From Mycteria americana (taxonomy: Eukaryota; Chordata; Aves; Ciconiiformes; Ciconiidae): a DNA stretch of 64,000 bases. The stretch spans positions 140,891,077 through 140,955,076 of the forward strand of contig NC_134365.1 of the NCBI RefSeq assembly GCF_035582795.1, read 5' to 3'. The position numbers and the translations under genes were made by a program. The notes below the pieces were generated by a model. It had not been told where the DNA came from. It did no database searches and worked only from the letters and a program-made list of their open reading frames with translations. This document shows, in pieces, positions 1-20,695 of this stretch (positions are counted from its first letter, which is position 1; each line of letters opens with the position of its first letter).

Positions 1-8280
<8,280 letters not shown>

Positions 8281-9559
8281 ATTAGGGTCTGTATGTAGAG
8301 GAAAAACAGGTATGTCAATAAATTCGTGCAGCTTTGCCAGATGTTTCAGAATCAAGTTTTCCAAAATACCTCCACAAACCACAAAGTCAAGACAGCACGA
8401 GTCAGCAGTCCTGGTGGGCACTTACTGAAACCTAGGCATTGCCACTAGAAAAAGTATTTAGCTGAAGACTACTTCAACAGTTTAGCAAACCCTATAAAAC
8501 ACATACTAAAACCACAGTGTCCAAGTGCAGAAATACCAGCTTTCCTGAAAATAGAGCCCCAAACCCTGGGATGTTTCTGGATGACTTCTGCAACGATACC
8601 TCCTGATCACATGTCGGAAGAATTTCCCTGCCTGCAGGGAGATCATCGAGTAGGCAAGGTCACCAGCTCACAAAACAAATGATAATACACTAGAATTTAC
8701 CATTCATCATGAACCGCTGATTTTACATGGCACCATTAGTTGTAACACTGCACTGTTGTCTGGTTTTGCATGCTCAAAGCTCTCTGCATTGATCCACTTT
8801 CCTTCCACTGCTCAGAACGCAAAGCTCGATATCATAATATGTCTACTCTGCGTCAGGTCTAGAAATGCAGTATCTTCTTCAAGTTTGCTTCTCAAGTGCT
8901 GGGAGCAGAACTATTCTTAGGAGAGCCTGGGTGGTTATCTTCTGTCCCATAGACAAAGTCTCCAAATTTGCTTTTAAGAAAGCGGGGGGAGAAACAGTCA
9001 CCACATGTCCTGCCAGGGCACAAGAGGAAATAAAAAGATACCTATCCCCAAACTATAACAAGCAGTTACCAGCGGCATTTGATGGCTAAAAAGGAGATCA
9101 AAATAGGCTGTGAAATAACATACACACTAGAGTGTAGCGCACAGCCTGAGTGGACATTTTCAGCCCAGAAGTTTCTGGGGACATGCTCTCTGGGTTTATA
9201 GACTACAGATATGAAAGCAGAGAAACAACCATGCTCATTGCTCTGAAGCCCTGGAAACTATACCTTGCTCATGCAATCTACATGAGCCAAGCATGAAGAA
9301 GTTAACTCATAATCACCGTACCTCTCTTTCCCACAGAGAGCTCAGCAACATCTGGCTAGGTGCAAAAACGACTGTTATCTCCTTTAAAGGTCAGGTCCCA
9401 AAGTAGTCACTAATATGACAAGCTCCAGAAATGGCTGACATCATTCCCAATGAGAGGAGCCTTGCGTAGCATGAGAATCTATTAAGTGAAGTAGTTTAGG
9501 CACACGGGGTTGGATTCATCCAACTTAACTTCAGCCATCCGAAAGTTCAGTGTCTAAAG

Positions 9560-9940
9560 CCACCTAGGCTGCCTCTAGAGACAGAGAAAGATGTGTGTAA
9601 GGGTGTGTGGCAGGAGAGCGCCTGCTCCTTTAAAGGTATCTGGTCAAGGACCTTTTTCAATGCGGCAAGGGATACTAAGAAAAGGAGGAAGCCATGAACA
9701 AGAACATACAGGGACACAAACCTGATGCAAATGATAAGGGAGGGGGTGATGGGAACCAAACCTGGTCAGTCATGCTCACTGGTGAGGGCACGTGGGAGCG
9801 TGAGAGTGTCTATTCCAGCGAGGTTGTCTGATCAGGGACCTTGTCAATTGGGAAACTACAGGAAAAAGGGGGAAAACAGAAACAAAATACACAGAGACAC
9901 AGACCTGACAAAGCAAACATGGAGACAACGACAAGAAACA
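9560..9940. repeat. Two diverged direct repeat copies, about 188 bases apart
   Basis: Copy 1 has TCTGGTCAAGGACC at 9639 and GGGACACAAACCTGATG at about 9711. Copy 2 has TCTGATCAGGGACC at 9827 and AGAGACACAGACCTGAC at about 9894. Matching blocks keep nearly the same order and spacing, so the segment is an old tandem duplication or a two-unit repeat. I do not know a named family for it. Confidence 0.55.
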
Positions 9941-12889
9941 AACCTCACCACTCACACTAATTGAAGGGCTACTAATTGTGTGTGTGTCTCTGGGATGCAC
10001 GCTCAGCTTTGCTACTGGTTGAACCTGCGCGTGGGAAGGTGCCAGCCGTGTCCCCCGGCGTGGGCAGAGACCCCGGGTCCGCGGGCTGGGCTCCAGCAGC
10101 CAGGCAGGAGGGTCCTGGGCCAGGGCAGCTGGAGGAGGCAGCCGTGTGCTTTTACATCACTTAGCAAAGTGTTGCTCTAAAGAGCGATTAATCCTATCCA
10201 TCCTAAAATAGGTGCCTGGCAAACAGGGTCTTCCAGAGAGTACCTAGGGTTTGTAATCTGAAATGGTAAGCTTAAGAAAATGGCTAATGGAGAGTTAGGT
10301 TAGTGTTACTGCACAAGAAAAAAAAAAACACAAAAAAATACATAAGAAAAAATGAGGACAGATACAGACTTTAGGGGTTTTATAGAACTGCCACTGCAGT
10401 GCCTGTAGCTCCTTGACAGACACAAGCTAACTTCTGCAGGTCACTGATGAGGCTAGCACGGTACTAACAACTGCTATCCACTTTCCTCTATCAGGTGCAG
10501 AAGTGGGGATTTCACGAGTAAAGAATTTGGTGCCTTCAATCTGTGAGGAAATTTCCCATTCTGTAATTGGAACAGGCAAAACCATGGCAGATAAGCTTTT
10601 AATCAACTGTCCATACACTCTGCTGCTCTGCTCGCCCCTCTTTATTTACGGCCTTTTTCCCCCCTCTCTCCATTTTTAACTGTTTTACTCGAATCCTCTC
10701 CATTTTATTTTTTTCCCTGGTGGTGACTTTAGGGATGTGACAAGGGTGAATACTCAGCTTTGTCAGTGTCTGCTCTTTGCACTCCATCGGGTAGGACTTT
10801 TTGGACGACACAGACAATGTGCTCAGCACAAGCAGCTGAGAAAAGCATTATCTTACAGGCAACCAGCAGGTCACCATTATAATTCTATAGAAGCCCTTTT
10901 AAGTGCGGAAATCAAGTAATCTCCAAGCACCGTGGCATGTTTGTCTGAAAGAGGATCAAGCAAGGGAGTCACAGCCCCGGGGAAGGAAACCAAATGCAGA
11001 GCAGGTGTCCCACACGGTGCTGCTGAGCACAAATAAGCTGCGGCAGGATTGAGGCGATTTAAAAAGCAGCAATTAAGAGGAGTGACAACTGAGAATAGCA
11101 ATGCTTAGCCAAACAGATGAGAGCACGCTCCTACATTTGCTAAGGGAAACGAGAGTCTGCAGGTGGGATGCTGTGGCTGGCACCAGGGAGCTGAAGTTGC
11201 AAGTGGACCTTGAGTTCAGTGTCCTGTAAACCATGACCGAGGACTGGAATGGGAAGCTGAAATGAGGTGAAAGGATTAGACCGTGCTATTATTTGTAACT
11301 CTGTGATATTCTGCAGATCATTCTGTGATTTACTTCAATTTCTTCTTCCCATACAGCGAAGAAGGACCTGTAAAGAACATGCAGTTCAGACTGCTTGCCT
11401 GCACGAGGCAGCCCTCCCTGCTATATAAAAAAAAACTTCTGGGAACTCTTGTGCTGAAAGCGTTGGCAAGTTTTCCTTAATGCTACAAGAAAACTACCCA
11501 GCATGCTAGTTATATCACATAAAAAAATAGCTTTTTAAGTATGTTGTCAATGCCCAGCACATGACAGTATTGTGATGGATAATACCAGGCCAGACCACAA
11601 GTATGTAGGATAATTACAATCTCAGCCTGAATCTACCCCAAAAATACGTGCTACACAACATGTCCAGGGAGAGAAAAATGTGCTAGAGACCACAGGGCTA
11701 TGGAAGACTAAGAAAACAAACAAACTTTGAACTCTAGGTAGCGTACCAATACCTGGAAATTGCAGCTAGCTGGATGATTTATCAGCCTTAAAGTTCACTT
11801 CAGGTACAACGCTTTTGAAAGCAGGGATGTGCTATCAGATTATGCAAATCCCAATTCTAGTAAATAAAACCTGGCTACAGCACCTTTGGACTGAGTACTA
11901 TAAACTTCCCATTTTATGTCCTAGCACTAAGCACCCTAAGTATCACTTTCTTTCTCTTTATTTTGCATTTATTTATCTCACCTTACTTTGGCATCTGAAA
12001 CCATCTCCAAAGTTTATTTCAGGATAAGCTAACTTGGCCTGTTAGAGATGCTTGCAGAGGTGCTTCCAGTTCTGCCAGCAGAACTGGAGCCTCACACAAA
12101 TAACGCAGTTACAGATATTTTCATTTAATACACATCGGTTAAGGGCCAATTAATCTCATGCAAACATGAATTGTAGCCAGATGTACTGCAGCAATCCACT
12201 CCGATGATGGCAATTGTCATTTGTGGTGCGAGTTGTCTCATCTGGCATGAGAAATCTGTGCTAGACTCTGGACACTAAAATCTAGACTCCTTTCATAGCT
12301 GATGAGAGGAGGTAAACTCTATTCAGATGCAATTTATCTGATGTATTTTAGACATCTACATTAGAATGAGACAGATTGTTTCCCCAGAAGTGCTAGTTTC
12401 TGTTCACTGATTACAAAGAGATGTCAGAGGTAGACATCCACGTCTCATCAAACGAGTCCGACACTACCAATTCAAAAGAAAACATTGCAATACCACTACA
12501 TGTAGAATTAGTAACAAACGCAACACATAGCTACTCCTAACACGTGAGCATCTAAGAGATTTGGATACTCTGACAGAGCTTATATGCACTGAAAGGTGTT
12601 GAATCTTGCTGAGTAACTGCTTGACACGTACTTTGTCCCTTAGTTGTTCTACGTCTTAGACGTCCTTGCTGTCATTGCCACTACTTTTCCAGATGCTGAT
12701 GCAACATCATTTGTGTAAGGGCAAACGTTTCCTGCTTAGTCCCCTATTCTTTTCCTAATAATTCCTGGCATTCCACCAGTTTTTCCTAGGGCAGACATCC
12801 AACATTTTCACTGAGCAGTCTGCTATGACTCCAGGCGATGATCCATGAGAGGCAGCGGCCGGTTTGGAGCCCATCATTCTGTGGTCTCT

Positions 12890-13080
12890 TAGGGACATTT
12901 TCCCCATTGCTTTGCCTCTGTTGACTTTGAATTACATCTGCCATTTTATTCCCTGCAATTCAGTAGAGAGCCTTCTTCAGCTCTTCACAGTGAGCACTCA
13001 CTTTTACTGAATAGCTTAGCGTACCTACAACGGAACATTTTTGCAAACACTCTGCTTTAATAATTGTAAACGGGTTCTTG
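12890..13080. mobile_element. Possible ancient amniote LINE (CR1/L3-like) fragment
   Basis: The plus strand reads GAATTACATCTGCCATTTTA and, about 45 bases on, CAGCTCTTCACAGTGAGCAC, then TTGCAAACACTCTG. The order and spacing resemble an old interspersed repeat common in amniote genomes (CATCTGCCATTTTGTT ... CTCTTCACAGTC ... TCTGCAAAC). I am recalling that consensus, so family and orientation are uncertain. Confidence 0.4.
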
Positions 13081-16000
13081 CTAAAAGCTGAATGAGGAAA
13101 CAAAGAAATCTGACTGAACTACGTATCTCCTGAACTCAAAAGAGCTCCTCCTTGGGGTCTGGTTAGCAGATTTCCCTGGATTTAGACCCATGTCAGACTA
13201 CTGCGGTCCTGTAGATGGAGCAAGGTCCTGGCAGGGATCAATTCACAAATCGAGAGAGGTCACAGCGCTAGACTGGCAATTGTGCCTCTTGATAGACACA
13301 CTAGAGATCTTCCAGAAACCTTGCGCCAGGTCAACCTGATGTTCAGTCCCAGATCTCCCAGCTAGCCATGCTTGGTGCACAATATTCTGAAGCCAGAAAG
13401 ACAGAGATGCTGCCCTACAAACATCTGAGGTGTTGCATGAGAGCAGCAAAAGGTAAGGATCAAAAGAGCGAGTCCAAAGATTAGCCGGTGAGGCCTGCAG
13501 GAAGCCAGGTAATTTTTAAGTAAGTAATCACTGAAGCCTCCTGTGTAAAGAAAGCAAAGAAGAGATTAGTGCAAGCAACCTACAGAAGCCAGGGTGCCAC
13601 CACAGTGAGCTACCCGACGGGCTGGGACATGCCAACAAGCACAGCAGGTATTGCATGGACGGCCGGCCTCTTCTCTTACATTTACTCACTTTTTGCTATT
13701 TTTTAAAGAACCAAAAGGTAGTATTATTATCATATTTAAGATCATGTTTTTTTCTGCAGGTCTCACAGTGAGTAAACTCATCGTGTGATTCGGACCAGCT
13801 GTGTGATACACTGCGGCTTGGAGCTAAGTTTTATAGAAGAGTGATAAATTACCCTTACAATAGAAATGCTGACAACCTCTCAGCTTTATAGCACTGTTAC
13901 AGCATGTGCAAATGTAAAAGCCACAGCTAGAAGAGCTCTATCAGTGAACTGACGTTCTAGGTATTATGTTGACTGACTGATCGGATCTGAAATATATTTG
14001 ACATGGCAAGCACAGACCAAAACATCCCATGGTTCAAAGAAGCTGTAAAGTATACTGATGGGAAACAACTAGCTTGAACGGTCATCAAAGGAAAAGTCTT
14101 GGCCCTGGCCTACTGCTACTAGACATGCTAGTTCCATGCTACGTTCTCCTCATCCTGTTTTCTGTTTTAATTGGACACATTGCACTGAGGCAGGCAGTAT
14201 GCTTTTTAATGCAATTCCAACAAGTTTCAAGTTACTTTCAACAGATCACAGTTCCTGAATTACTTCAACACTTCAAATGTTTCTAGCAGATGAACATTCA
14301 CCTACACGCTTTCATCTTTCTGCTGTTTTCCTTGAAGACAGTAGCGGGGGGGTTGCTATGTGAAACATAGCAGTATGCAGGCAGCAAAACATACCTCTCT
14401 TCAATGACTCCTCTGCTATAGCATAAGATAGAAGTGAACCTGGCAAGAGGCTGGGGGAAGAAAGCAGAAACCTAAAGGCCTGTTGCAGGTTCCTCAATTC
14501 ACATTTGTTTGGAGTGACTTCTCCAGGGCGTCCAAAGCATCATCTGTTCCATCTCTTCCCAGCGTGGCGTGAGTTAGCCAACACACAAAGGCCGAATACA
14601 GTGCACCTCAGAGCTTTTCTATGCCCTGGTACCAATATACATGCAATGAGAAAACAGGGAGATCCTACTCCAGACATGAGGCTTTTGAAACGATTCACGG
14701 TCATTTCAGTCATGACTCCACTGGAGTTGAGCACGCCACTGGTCTGAATGGTTGGTCAGATCAGCTGTGCTCGTACGATGTGACATGACAGCATGTACTG
14801 CGCAAACTAAGGAGCATGGGGGCTGTGAAAAATCCCTGGAATTTATTTTCCATAGTACCCAGTAATGAACGATGCAGTCTTCCTGGTTTACTAACTGGCG
14901 ATCATCACAAGACTCCTTCACGCTGACTGATGATTTGCCACTCTCTATGCCCTTAACACTTGTATTGACCGTTCCTAGTACCGTATTCTCAAAACAGCCA
15001 AGCATGGTGCCCCGGCCTCATGGCCATTAACTGCTCACCATGACCTGTTGAGCAAAGGCACCTTGTCTTGAGAGCCGGGTGCTCTGCCAGCATCCATCCG
15101 CCCCCCATCCCAAGGGATTTAAACCTAATTGCAGAGATGGATGCAGAGGACTCTCCACCCACGCCTCGAATCCAGGTAATTAGGAGGTCAGTGCCACCTG
15201 CAGAGTGAGCCAAAGAAGTCGGTGTTCAGAAAGAGCCGGAAGAGGATAAGGCTGAGGGAGAAAGTTCCCAGAGCTGAGCACAGTTACACCACAGGTCTGC
15301 AGTACCACCTGGCCAGAGAAAACGGGCCTGATAGCTCAGGAAGCCAGCAAGCAAGATTATTAACGGGGTCACCTTGAGAGAGATGAACGAAAAATACAGA
15401 GGTGATTAGACGCGTATGCCTTTTGGGGAGGGGTTGGAGAACAAGGTCTGTTTAGCCTGAAGCCAAGAAGACAAAGGGGGGTAGATGTAATTCCCCTTCC
15501 ACCACCCACCACACCTCGTAGAAGACGGTCTAGAAACGGCGATGTGACATCGCACCCTACAGGATAGAGGCTGCAGGTAAACAGTTATGAAACATTCTTC
15601 TAAACAAGAAGTAAGATGCTGTTGGGTGATGATTTCACAAGGAAGATGTCTTCAGCAAAAGCAAGCAGGCTGAATGACCGATTTTCTGCAGGTTGAAAAA
15701 TATCCATGGGCAATTTCAGACTATTCACCTTAGAAGCCTCAGACTGAACAAGCAGATTGATTTATTGAGCTTCTGTCTTAACGATAGTGTTTAAAAAAAA
15801 AAATGTTAAAATGGCCTTGGATCAGAGCAAGGTTGAGACTCCTGGAAAAATAAGAAAGTGCTGAACCCAGTTACAGGCCTTTTTTTGAAACATAATATGG
15901 CACATAAAAAGCGGAGAATAGTTAGATTGGGAAAATAGAGAGGGAAGACGGGATATCAAAATTGGCAGATGCTTTTCTTCCCATGCAAGGACTAATTGCG

Positions 16001-16379
16001 CAGCCCCCATATAGGAGTAAATAGCACTGCAAACCCTCAGTCTCCCGCCACACAGGCGCAGGCAGGCTGCCGCAGCAGAAGCGTTACTGTAAAATACTGC
16101 AGCGTTCTACTGTATGGCCCCCCCACCACATATTAAGGAGTTTCCTGCTATGATAGTGTGGGCAAGCTAAATACAGTCACATCTTTGATGTGCAGCTTTA
16201 CCCTGAGTAACCTCTATGGAAAAAATTATGAAGCCACAGCAGAGCTCCAAAAACACAGGGCACCAGATCACAGGGGAGAGGGCCTGGGAGAGAAGGGGAA
16301 GGCGGGAGGGAACTTTTGGGATAAATGGCGGAAAATTGAGGCACAAAAGGCTCCTCCAGACCAAACCACAGCCTCTGAC

Positions 16380-16671
16380 CGCCCCTCCTCAGCCACCACA
16401 CGTGCTCACGGGGCGAGCGCAGAGGAGATAACGGGGCTGGCCGGGAGCGCAGGCGAAGGGAGGCATGGGGGGACGTGGGGTGCACCAGCGCACCCTGGGA
16501 GCTGATAACCAACCGTCAGGGCTTCCCGACCCTTCGGCGACGGCCTGACTCCCTCTTCTCCTCGTCTCCTCCTGGGAGGCCCCTGGGTCACCACGCTTCT
16601 CTTCCCCCGAGGGGCGAACCCACCGAGGGAGCACCCCTCACCTCGGCGTCCTGCTCCCCGCTCCTTCCCGG
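16380..16671 (-). promoter_or_regulatory. CLCN4: CpG island A, candidate CLCN4 promoter and first exon
   Basis: I count about 25 CpG in 292 bases, far above the surrounding density. On the minus strand it holds a GC box (GGGGCGG at 16380-16386), a CACGTG E-box at 16399-16404, and a consensus splice donor GACGCCGAG|GTGAGG, so an untranslated exon could end at 16642. It would splice to the coding exon acceptor at 8289/8288 across an 8.4 kb first intron. Housekeeping-type CpG promoters are expected for this gene, but the start site is not visible. Confidence 0.45.
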
Positions 16672-18844
16672 GACAACTCTCCCTTTTGACACCAGTTCCT
16701 GTCGGTATGAAATACCGTGTGTCTGGTCTCCGTTCGAGTTTTCTTGGAAAGTCTGAGCAAACTTAGTTCAGCTGCTGAGTTATGTCAGAAACAGAAGGGG
16801 AAAAAAAATCCCAGCTCTTTCCCCACGAGCTCCAAGTGGAATTTTTGCACTCACATAACTCAAAATCGGCTCCATACAAAAAAATTGCTCAACTCGCTTC
16901 TCTGTTTCCAGTGAGTCTTAAAGGTCCCTCCAATAAATTTTGTTGTTAGCGTTGATGTCGGGGCTGTGGAAAAATCAGGAGGGAAGCATTGCTGGCTCTG
17001 GAACACCCATCTGCGTTTTTCAAACTGAGCTGAAACATCTTCATTAAAGGATGCCCCTCTGCTAACAGCCCATTAGCTGGGGCAGATGAGTCCCACGGGC
17101 CTGCATCAACCCTGCACACCCTTACTTCTTGAAGGAAACAAGGTTTGACTAGATAAAATTCAGAAACCCTTCAGCATCTGAGGTAAGAAACTAAACTTCA
17201 GAAGACAGGACAGACTGGAAATCAGGCTACCAGTATAGCAGCATACGTAGTTTCTATTCTTGATTTCCCTCTAGTCCTCTTCCTCACAAAAAAGAGGGGG
17301 CATTTCCCTCCTGGAGCAGCTGGTTTTACTGCCACAGAGCTCAGAGCCAGGGCTGGAGGAGGGGGGTGCTGCACAGCTTTCCTCTCCGTGCCATACACGG
17401 TCGAGCTTTGCAGCACCAGGTTTGGGTTTCCAATGCTGCTCTTTGTCTCCTCGCTCAGAAAATGATAGGATTAAGGGGGGGGGGAGGGGGGAATGGTTCT
17501 TGGACTGTAAAAAAGACACATTCAGAGAACAGAGTTGCACTGTCAGAAGGGAAATGCCCTGGTATATAGTTACTCCTAAAAAGCTCTCCCCTTAAATGGG
17601 GTGTTCAATGGCATTAAACGCACCTCTCACTGAAAACCTTTTTAAGCCTTCAGCTTGAAATAAAGCCGATGAACCTGCAGCAGAAAAGCCATTAATCTGT
17701 TCTACCATGTCACTTCTCATGATTTGAGTGGAGGCAGTGAGTCACTTTCACACCGATGGGTAATGTTTTCCTGTTCGCAGGGCACTGGGTTTTACTGCTG
17801 CGTTTGATGCCGATGGGCTGCACAGTTACAGACGAGTTACTTCATACTGCTGAGAGGAAGCTCCCCCACTTGCAAGACAGCGAAACCTTTTCCTTGGGGT
17901 GATGTTTGAGAGCAACATGTTAAAAGTGTTTTAGGAATAGCAGCCTACTGTAACCCTGACAGAGTTTCTCTTTCGGCATTAACAATTGCGTGTGATTTTT
18001 TTGGTTCTGCTGGACTAGAGATGAAGAAACCTCAAAAAATACGATACCTGGTGCATATGTATGCACACACACACAAACGAATTGCACTCCTACTCTACAA
18101 CTTAATTCCATTTCACTAAATGGAAAAAAATCAACACACACCCCCCCCCCCTTGGGCACCCTGCAAGCTGCAGCCTGATGGCAAAAGCAAACGGGAAGAG
18201 GACTGGCACCTACGGGCACGACGTCGCTGTTTGAGGGTCGTGCACCATGCCGAGCTGAGAGCAGGTCAGACCTGAGAGGGGCTCACGCGACACAACATTG
18301 ACCACCAACACACACGAGACGGTCCTGAACCGTGGGTGAGGTGGGGGGGAGACTCCCCCTTCGCTCTGCACAAGTGCTGGGCTACAGCCACGATCGGGCT
18401 CCCTTTCCCTCCAGCCCAACAAACATCGGCTTCTTGATGAAGCAGCTCCCAGACCGGGGGGGTTGTGGCACTCCAGAGAGCCCGTTCCCGGGGCAAACGC
18501 TTCCTTCCCTCCAGCACCATCCCCTTCTCCTCCTCCTGTCCATGTTTAAAAGCCACCAGCCACCACCTTTGAAAAGGTACTACCTTTACAAGGCAGGCCC
18601 CGACGCGCGCAGGGGCTGAGCACCCGTGCAGCCACGTGTTGGAGCCAGGGCACGGCCCCCCGGTGCTGCTGGGCAGAGAGCCCTCCAGCTGGGGATCTCT
18701 CCAGGGTCACCCTTTTATACTACAGAACTGTTAAAGGACTTAAGTCCTTAATCTCCGAGTTGCCCCAGCATACATTTAAGGCTGGCACCTTGTCTTTTGT
18801 TGCACAGAAGGTGCCCAACTCAAACCGGGAGACCAGGAGAACCA
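16672..18844. other. Upstream of CLCN4, no recognised gene
   Basis: Mixed-composition sequence with moderate CpG content at about 18180-18660, a G-rich run at 17475-17491 and a short CA tract near 18063. No repeat family or coding exon was recognised. It may include the 5' end of CLCN4 exon 1. Confidence 0.6.
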
Positions 18845-19083
18845 CCGCCCCGCACGTATTTCCATAGGGCATTCAAATATGACCCGGGGTGGGGGGGGCA
18901 ACGCATCGCGCTCGTCAGACCTACATGAGGCAGCCCTGCTGTGCACCGCGCGTGGGCGAAGAGCCAGGCCTCGGTGCGCCTGGTGAGCAAGAGCACGGCT
19001 CGACTCCTGCTCAGTGCTGGAGAGAAGTGACCCGGCCTTGACTTCGGAGGGAGTCGGGAGAACAAACCCAGCACGGGCGCCGT
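18845..19083. promoter_or_regulatory. CpG-dense patch B
   Basis: By hand count it has about 22 CpG in about 240 bases, including runs such as CACCGCGCGTGGGCG. It may be an unmethylated CpG island, perhaps a promoter. A plus-strand GCCTG|GTGAGC donor-like sequence lies inside it. I cannot assign a transcript. It competes with patch A (16380-16671) as the CLCN4 start. Confidence 0.45.
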
Positions 19084-20629
19084 CAGGATGCAACCCCCCT
19101 GCCACCTCGTGCAGTTCCAGGTTTGTATTTCTATTGCTTTTGAGGCTCAGTCTTGGGGGAAAAACAAACAAAACAAAACAAAACAAACAGGTTCTGTTGG
19201 AGAAAAATAAAATTGAAATTTATTTTCCTTTTAGTTTTGAAGAACTGTTGTCCTTTCTTACTTCATTTCAATAATTCATTATATACTTCCCCACCACCAC
19301 CACCATTTTCTGATCCTGACACTACTGCATGCCCGATCACTGGAAACCAGAATTCATCTTTCACTCGGACGTACAACCTCCTTCAGCACAGGAGATCCAA
19401 AATCTCCCCCACAAGCGTACGGGTGAGCACACAGAGACCCTAGGCCTGCCAAATTTTCAGATTTTTCCAATAGTGGGAAAAATTTATTTGAACAAAGAAC
19501 AGGATTTTTCAAGAATAAGAAAACTTCCTGCAGACTAGGAGTGAAAAGTCACCTGACTCTCTGCCTGATGAAGCTGTGGCTGAGTCATCCTCCGTTCTCT
19601 GGCAAAGGCACAGAATTATTTATCAGAATTGTTTTAAAAGGAAAAAAAAGGTATAATTTTATTTTTCTGACTAGTTTAAGCTCAAAAATTAATTTAGCTT
19701 CTTGCATTCTAACATTTGTATTAGAATAATTTTTAAAAAGTAATAAAATATTAACCCCCCCCTAAAATATATTAAAAAAGCAATACAGAAAAAAAACTAC
19801 CACAGAAGAGTCACCATTTTTTCTCCACAAATATATGTCTTCACATATTTGTATAGAGTGCATAATTAAACACCCACACCAGGAAAAGAAAACAGACTCT
19901 GGACTTTGCTTATGTAAATACCAACAGTCCAAAAAAGCAGGTTAGCGTGGATTTTTCAGCCTTTTGGTGATTGGTATTTTGTCTAAGAAGTAAAAATCTG
20001 CTTGTCATCTTGTATGTCCATTCTGGAAAATCATTTTTCATGCTTATGTTGGGTGACAAGCAAAACCTACCTTACACTACAGCAAATTATGCAGGAAACC
20101 TGCCGGACCAGGTACTTTCAAACCGCATCAACAAAAATTAACAATAAAGGAAAAGCCTCTTCCCCCAAAGACATCTGCCAACCCCCTAAGCACGTTAATC
20201 CTCAATCCTTTCTAAGCTCAGCCACATCTATCTGTACAACAACAACTTCCTTCAGGCATCGAGGAAAAAAAAAAAGCAGGGAATGCAAGCAAAACAGTAT
20301 TGCTGCTCTCTCTCCGTACGACTGGATGACGACGGCTGCTCGCGTAAATACAGAATTCAGCAGACCCCCGAAGGAGCCACAGCAAAATGCAGGGACAAAG
20401 GGCCTTCTTCAGCTTTCAAGCTCCATCTGGCAGCGTTTCTACTGGGGATGTCAGCCGGGAGATCGGCACAGAGCTAGCGGGCAGCCCCTGCACCTGCCAG
20501 CCCTCTGCTCGCAGGGCAACTGTGCCGCTCTATTTTCCAGCAGCAGCTCTGCCCCACAGAGCCGGAGCTCTAGGACAGCAGCACAAGAGCAACTGGCAAA
20601 TCAATTTTCCGAAGAATTATGTTGCTTAC
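19084..20629. other. Intergenic, no recognised gene
   Basis: It includes an (AAAAC)n-like tract at 19160-19189 and AT-rich sequence at 19600-19800. A plus-strand ORF of 222 codons (20002-20670) has no recognisable domain and is judged chance. Confidence 0.65.
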
Positions 20630-20695
20630 CTGCAATGCAACATCATTTAGCCCAGTCCCAAAGATTTTAATAGCATCCTTTCTTGGGTGGTATGG
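20630..20695 (-). other. Candidate 66-base exon of unknown transcript
   Basis: On the minus strand a pyrimidine-containing tract ends TGCTTTTGCAG (acceptor at 20696/20695). Sixty-six bases later comes TTGCAG|GTAAGC, a strong donor. The segment is open in one frame (PYHPRKDAIKIFGTGLND then VALQ), but 22 open codons are likely by chance. It may be a non-coding 5' exon of CLCN4, part of a WWC3-CLCN4 readthrough, or an unused decoy. I do not recognise the peptide. Confidence 0.35.

Larger units (their letters stand above)
8289..16379. other. Putative CLCN4 first intron or upstream region, 8.1 kb
   Basis: No coding exon was recognised. It holds a diverged direct repeat at about 9560-9940, a small CpG cluster at about 10025-10085, and an old LINE-like fragment at about 12890-13080. 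Scattered short ORFs look like chance. Confidence 0.65.

Noticed and set aside
8281..8421. Longer CLCN4 N-terminus, with an in-frame upstream Met giving 47 extra residues
   Set aside because: The open frame crosses a clear splice acceptor (CTACATACAG at 8291-8289), and the known ClC-4 start MVNAG matches the internal Met at 8280.
11978..11990. Minus-strand donor GTAAG|GTGAGA as a CLCN4 5' exon
   Set aside because: No convincing acceptor or promoter context nearby; likely a chance match.
16158..16756. ORFs of 60-115 codons on both strands in CpG island A
   Set aside because: Overlapping frames on both strands, typical of GC-rich islands where stop codons are rare. No recognisable protein.
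18970..18990. Plus-strand splice donor GCCTG|GTGAGC in CpG patch B as evidence of a divergent gene
   Set aside because: A single donor-like 9-mer is expected by chance several times in 64 kb, and no matching acceptor or start was found.
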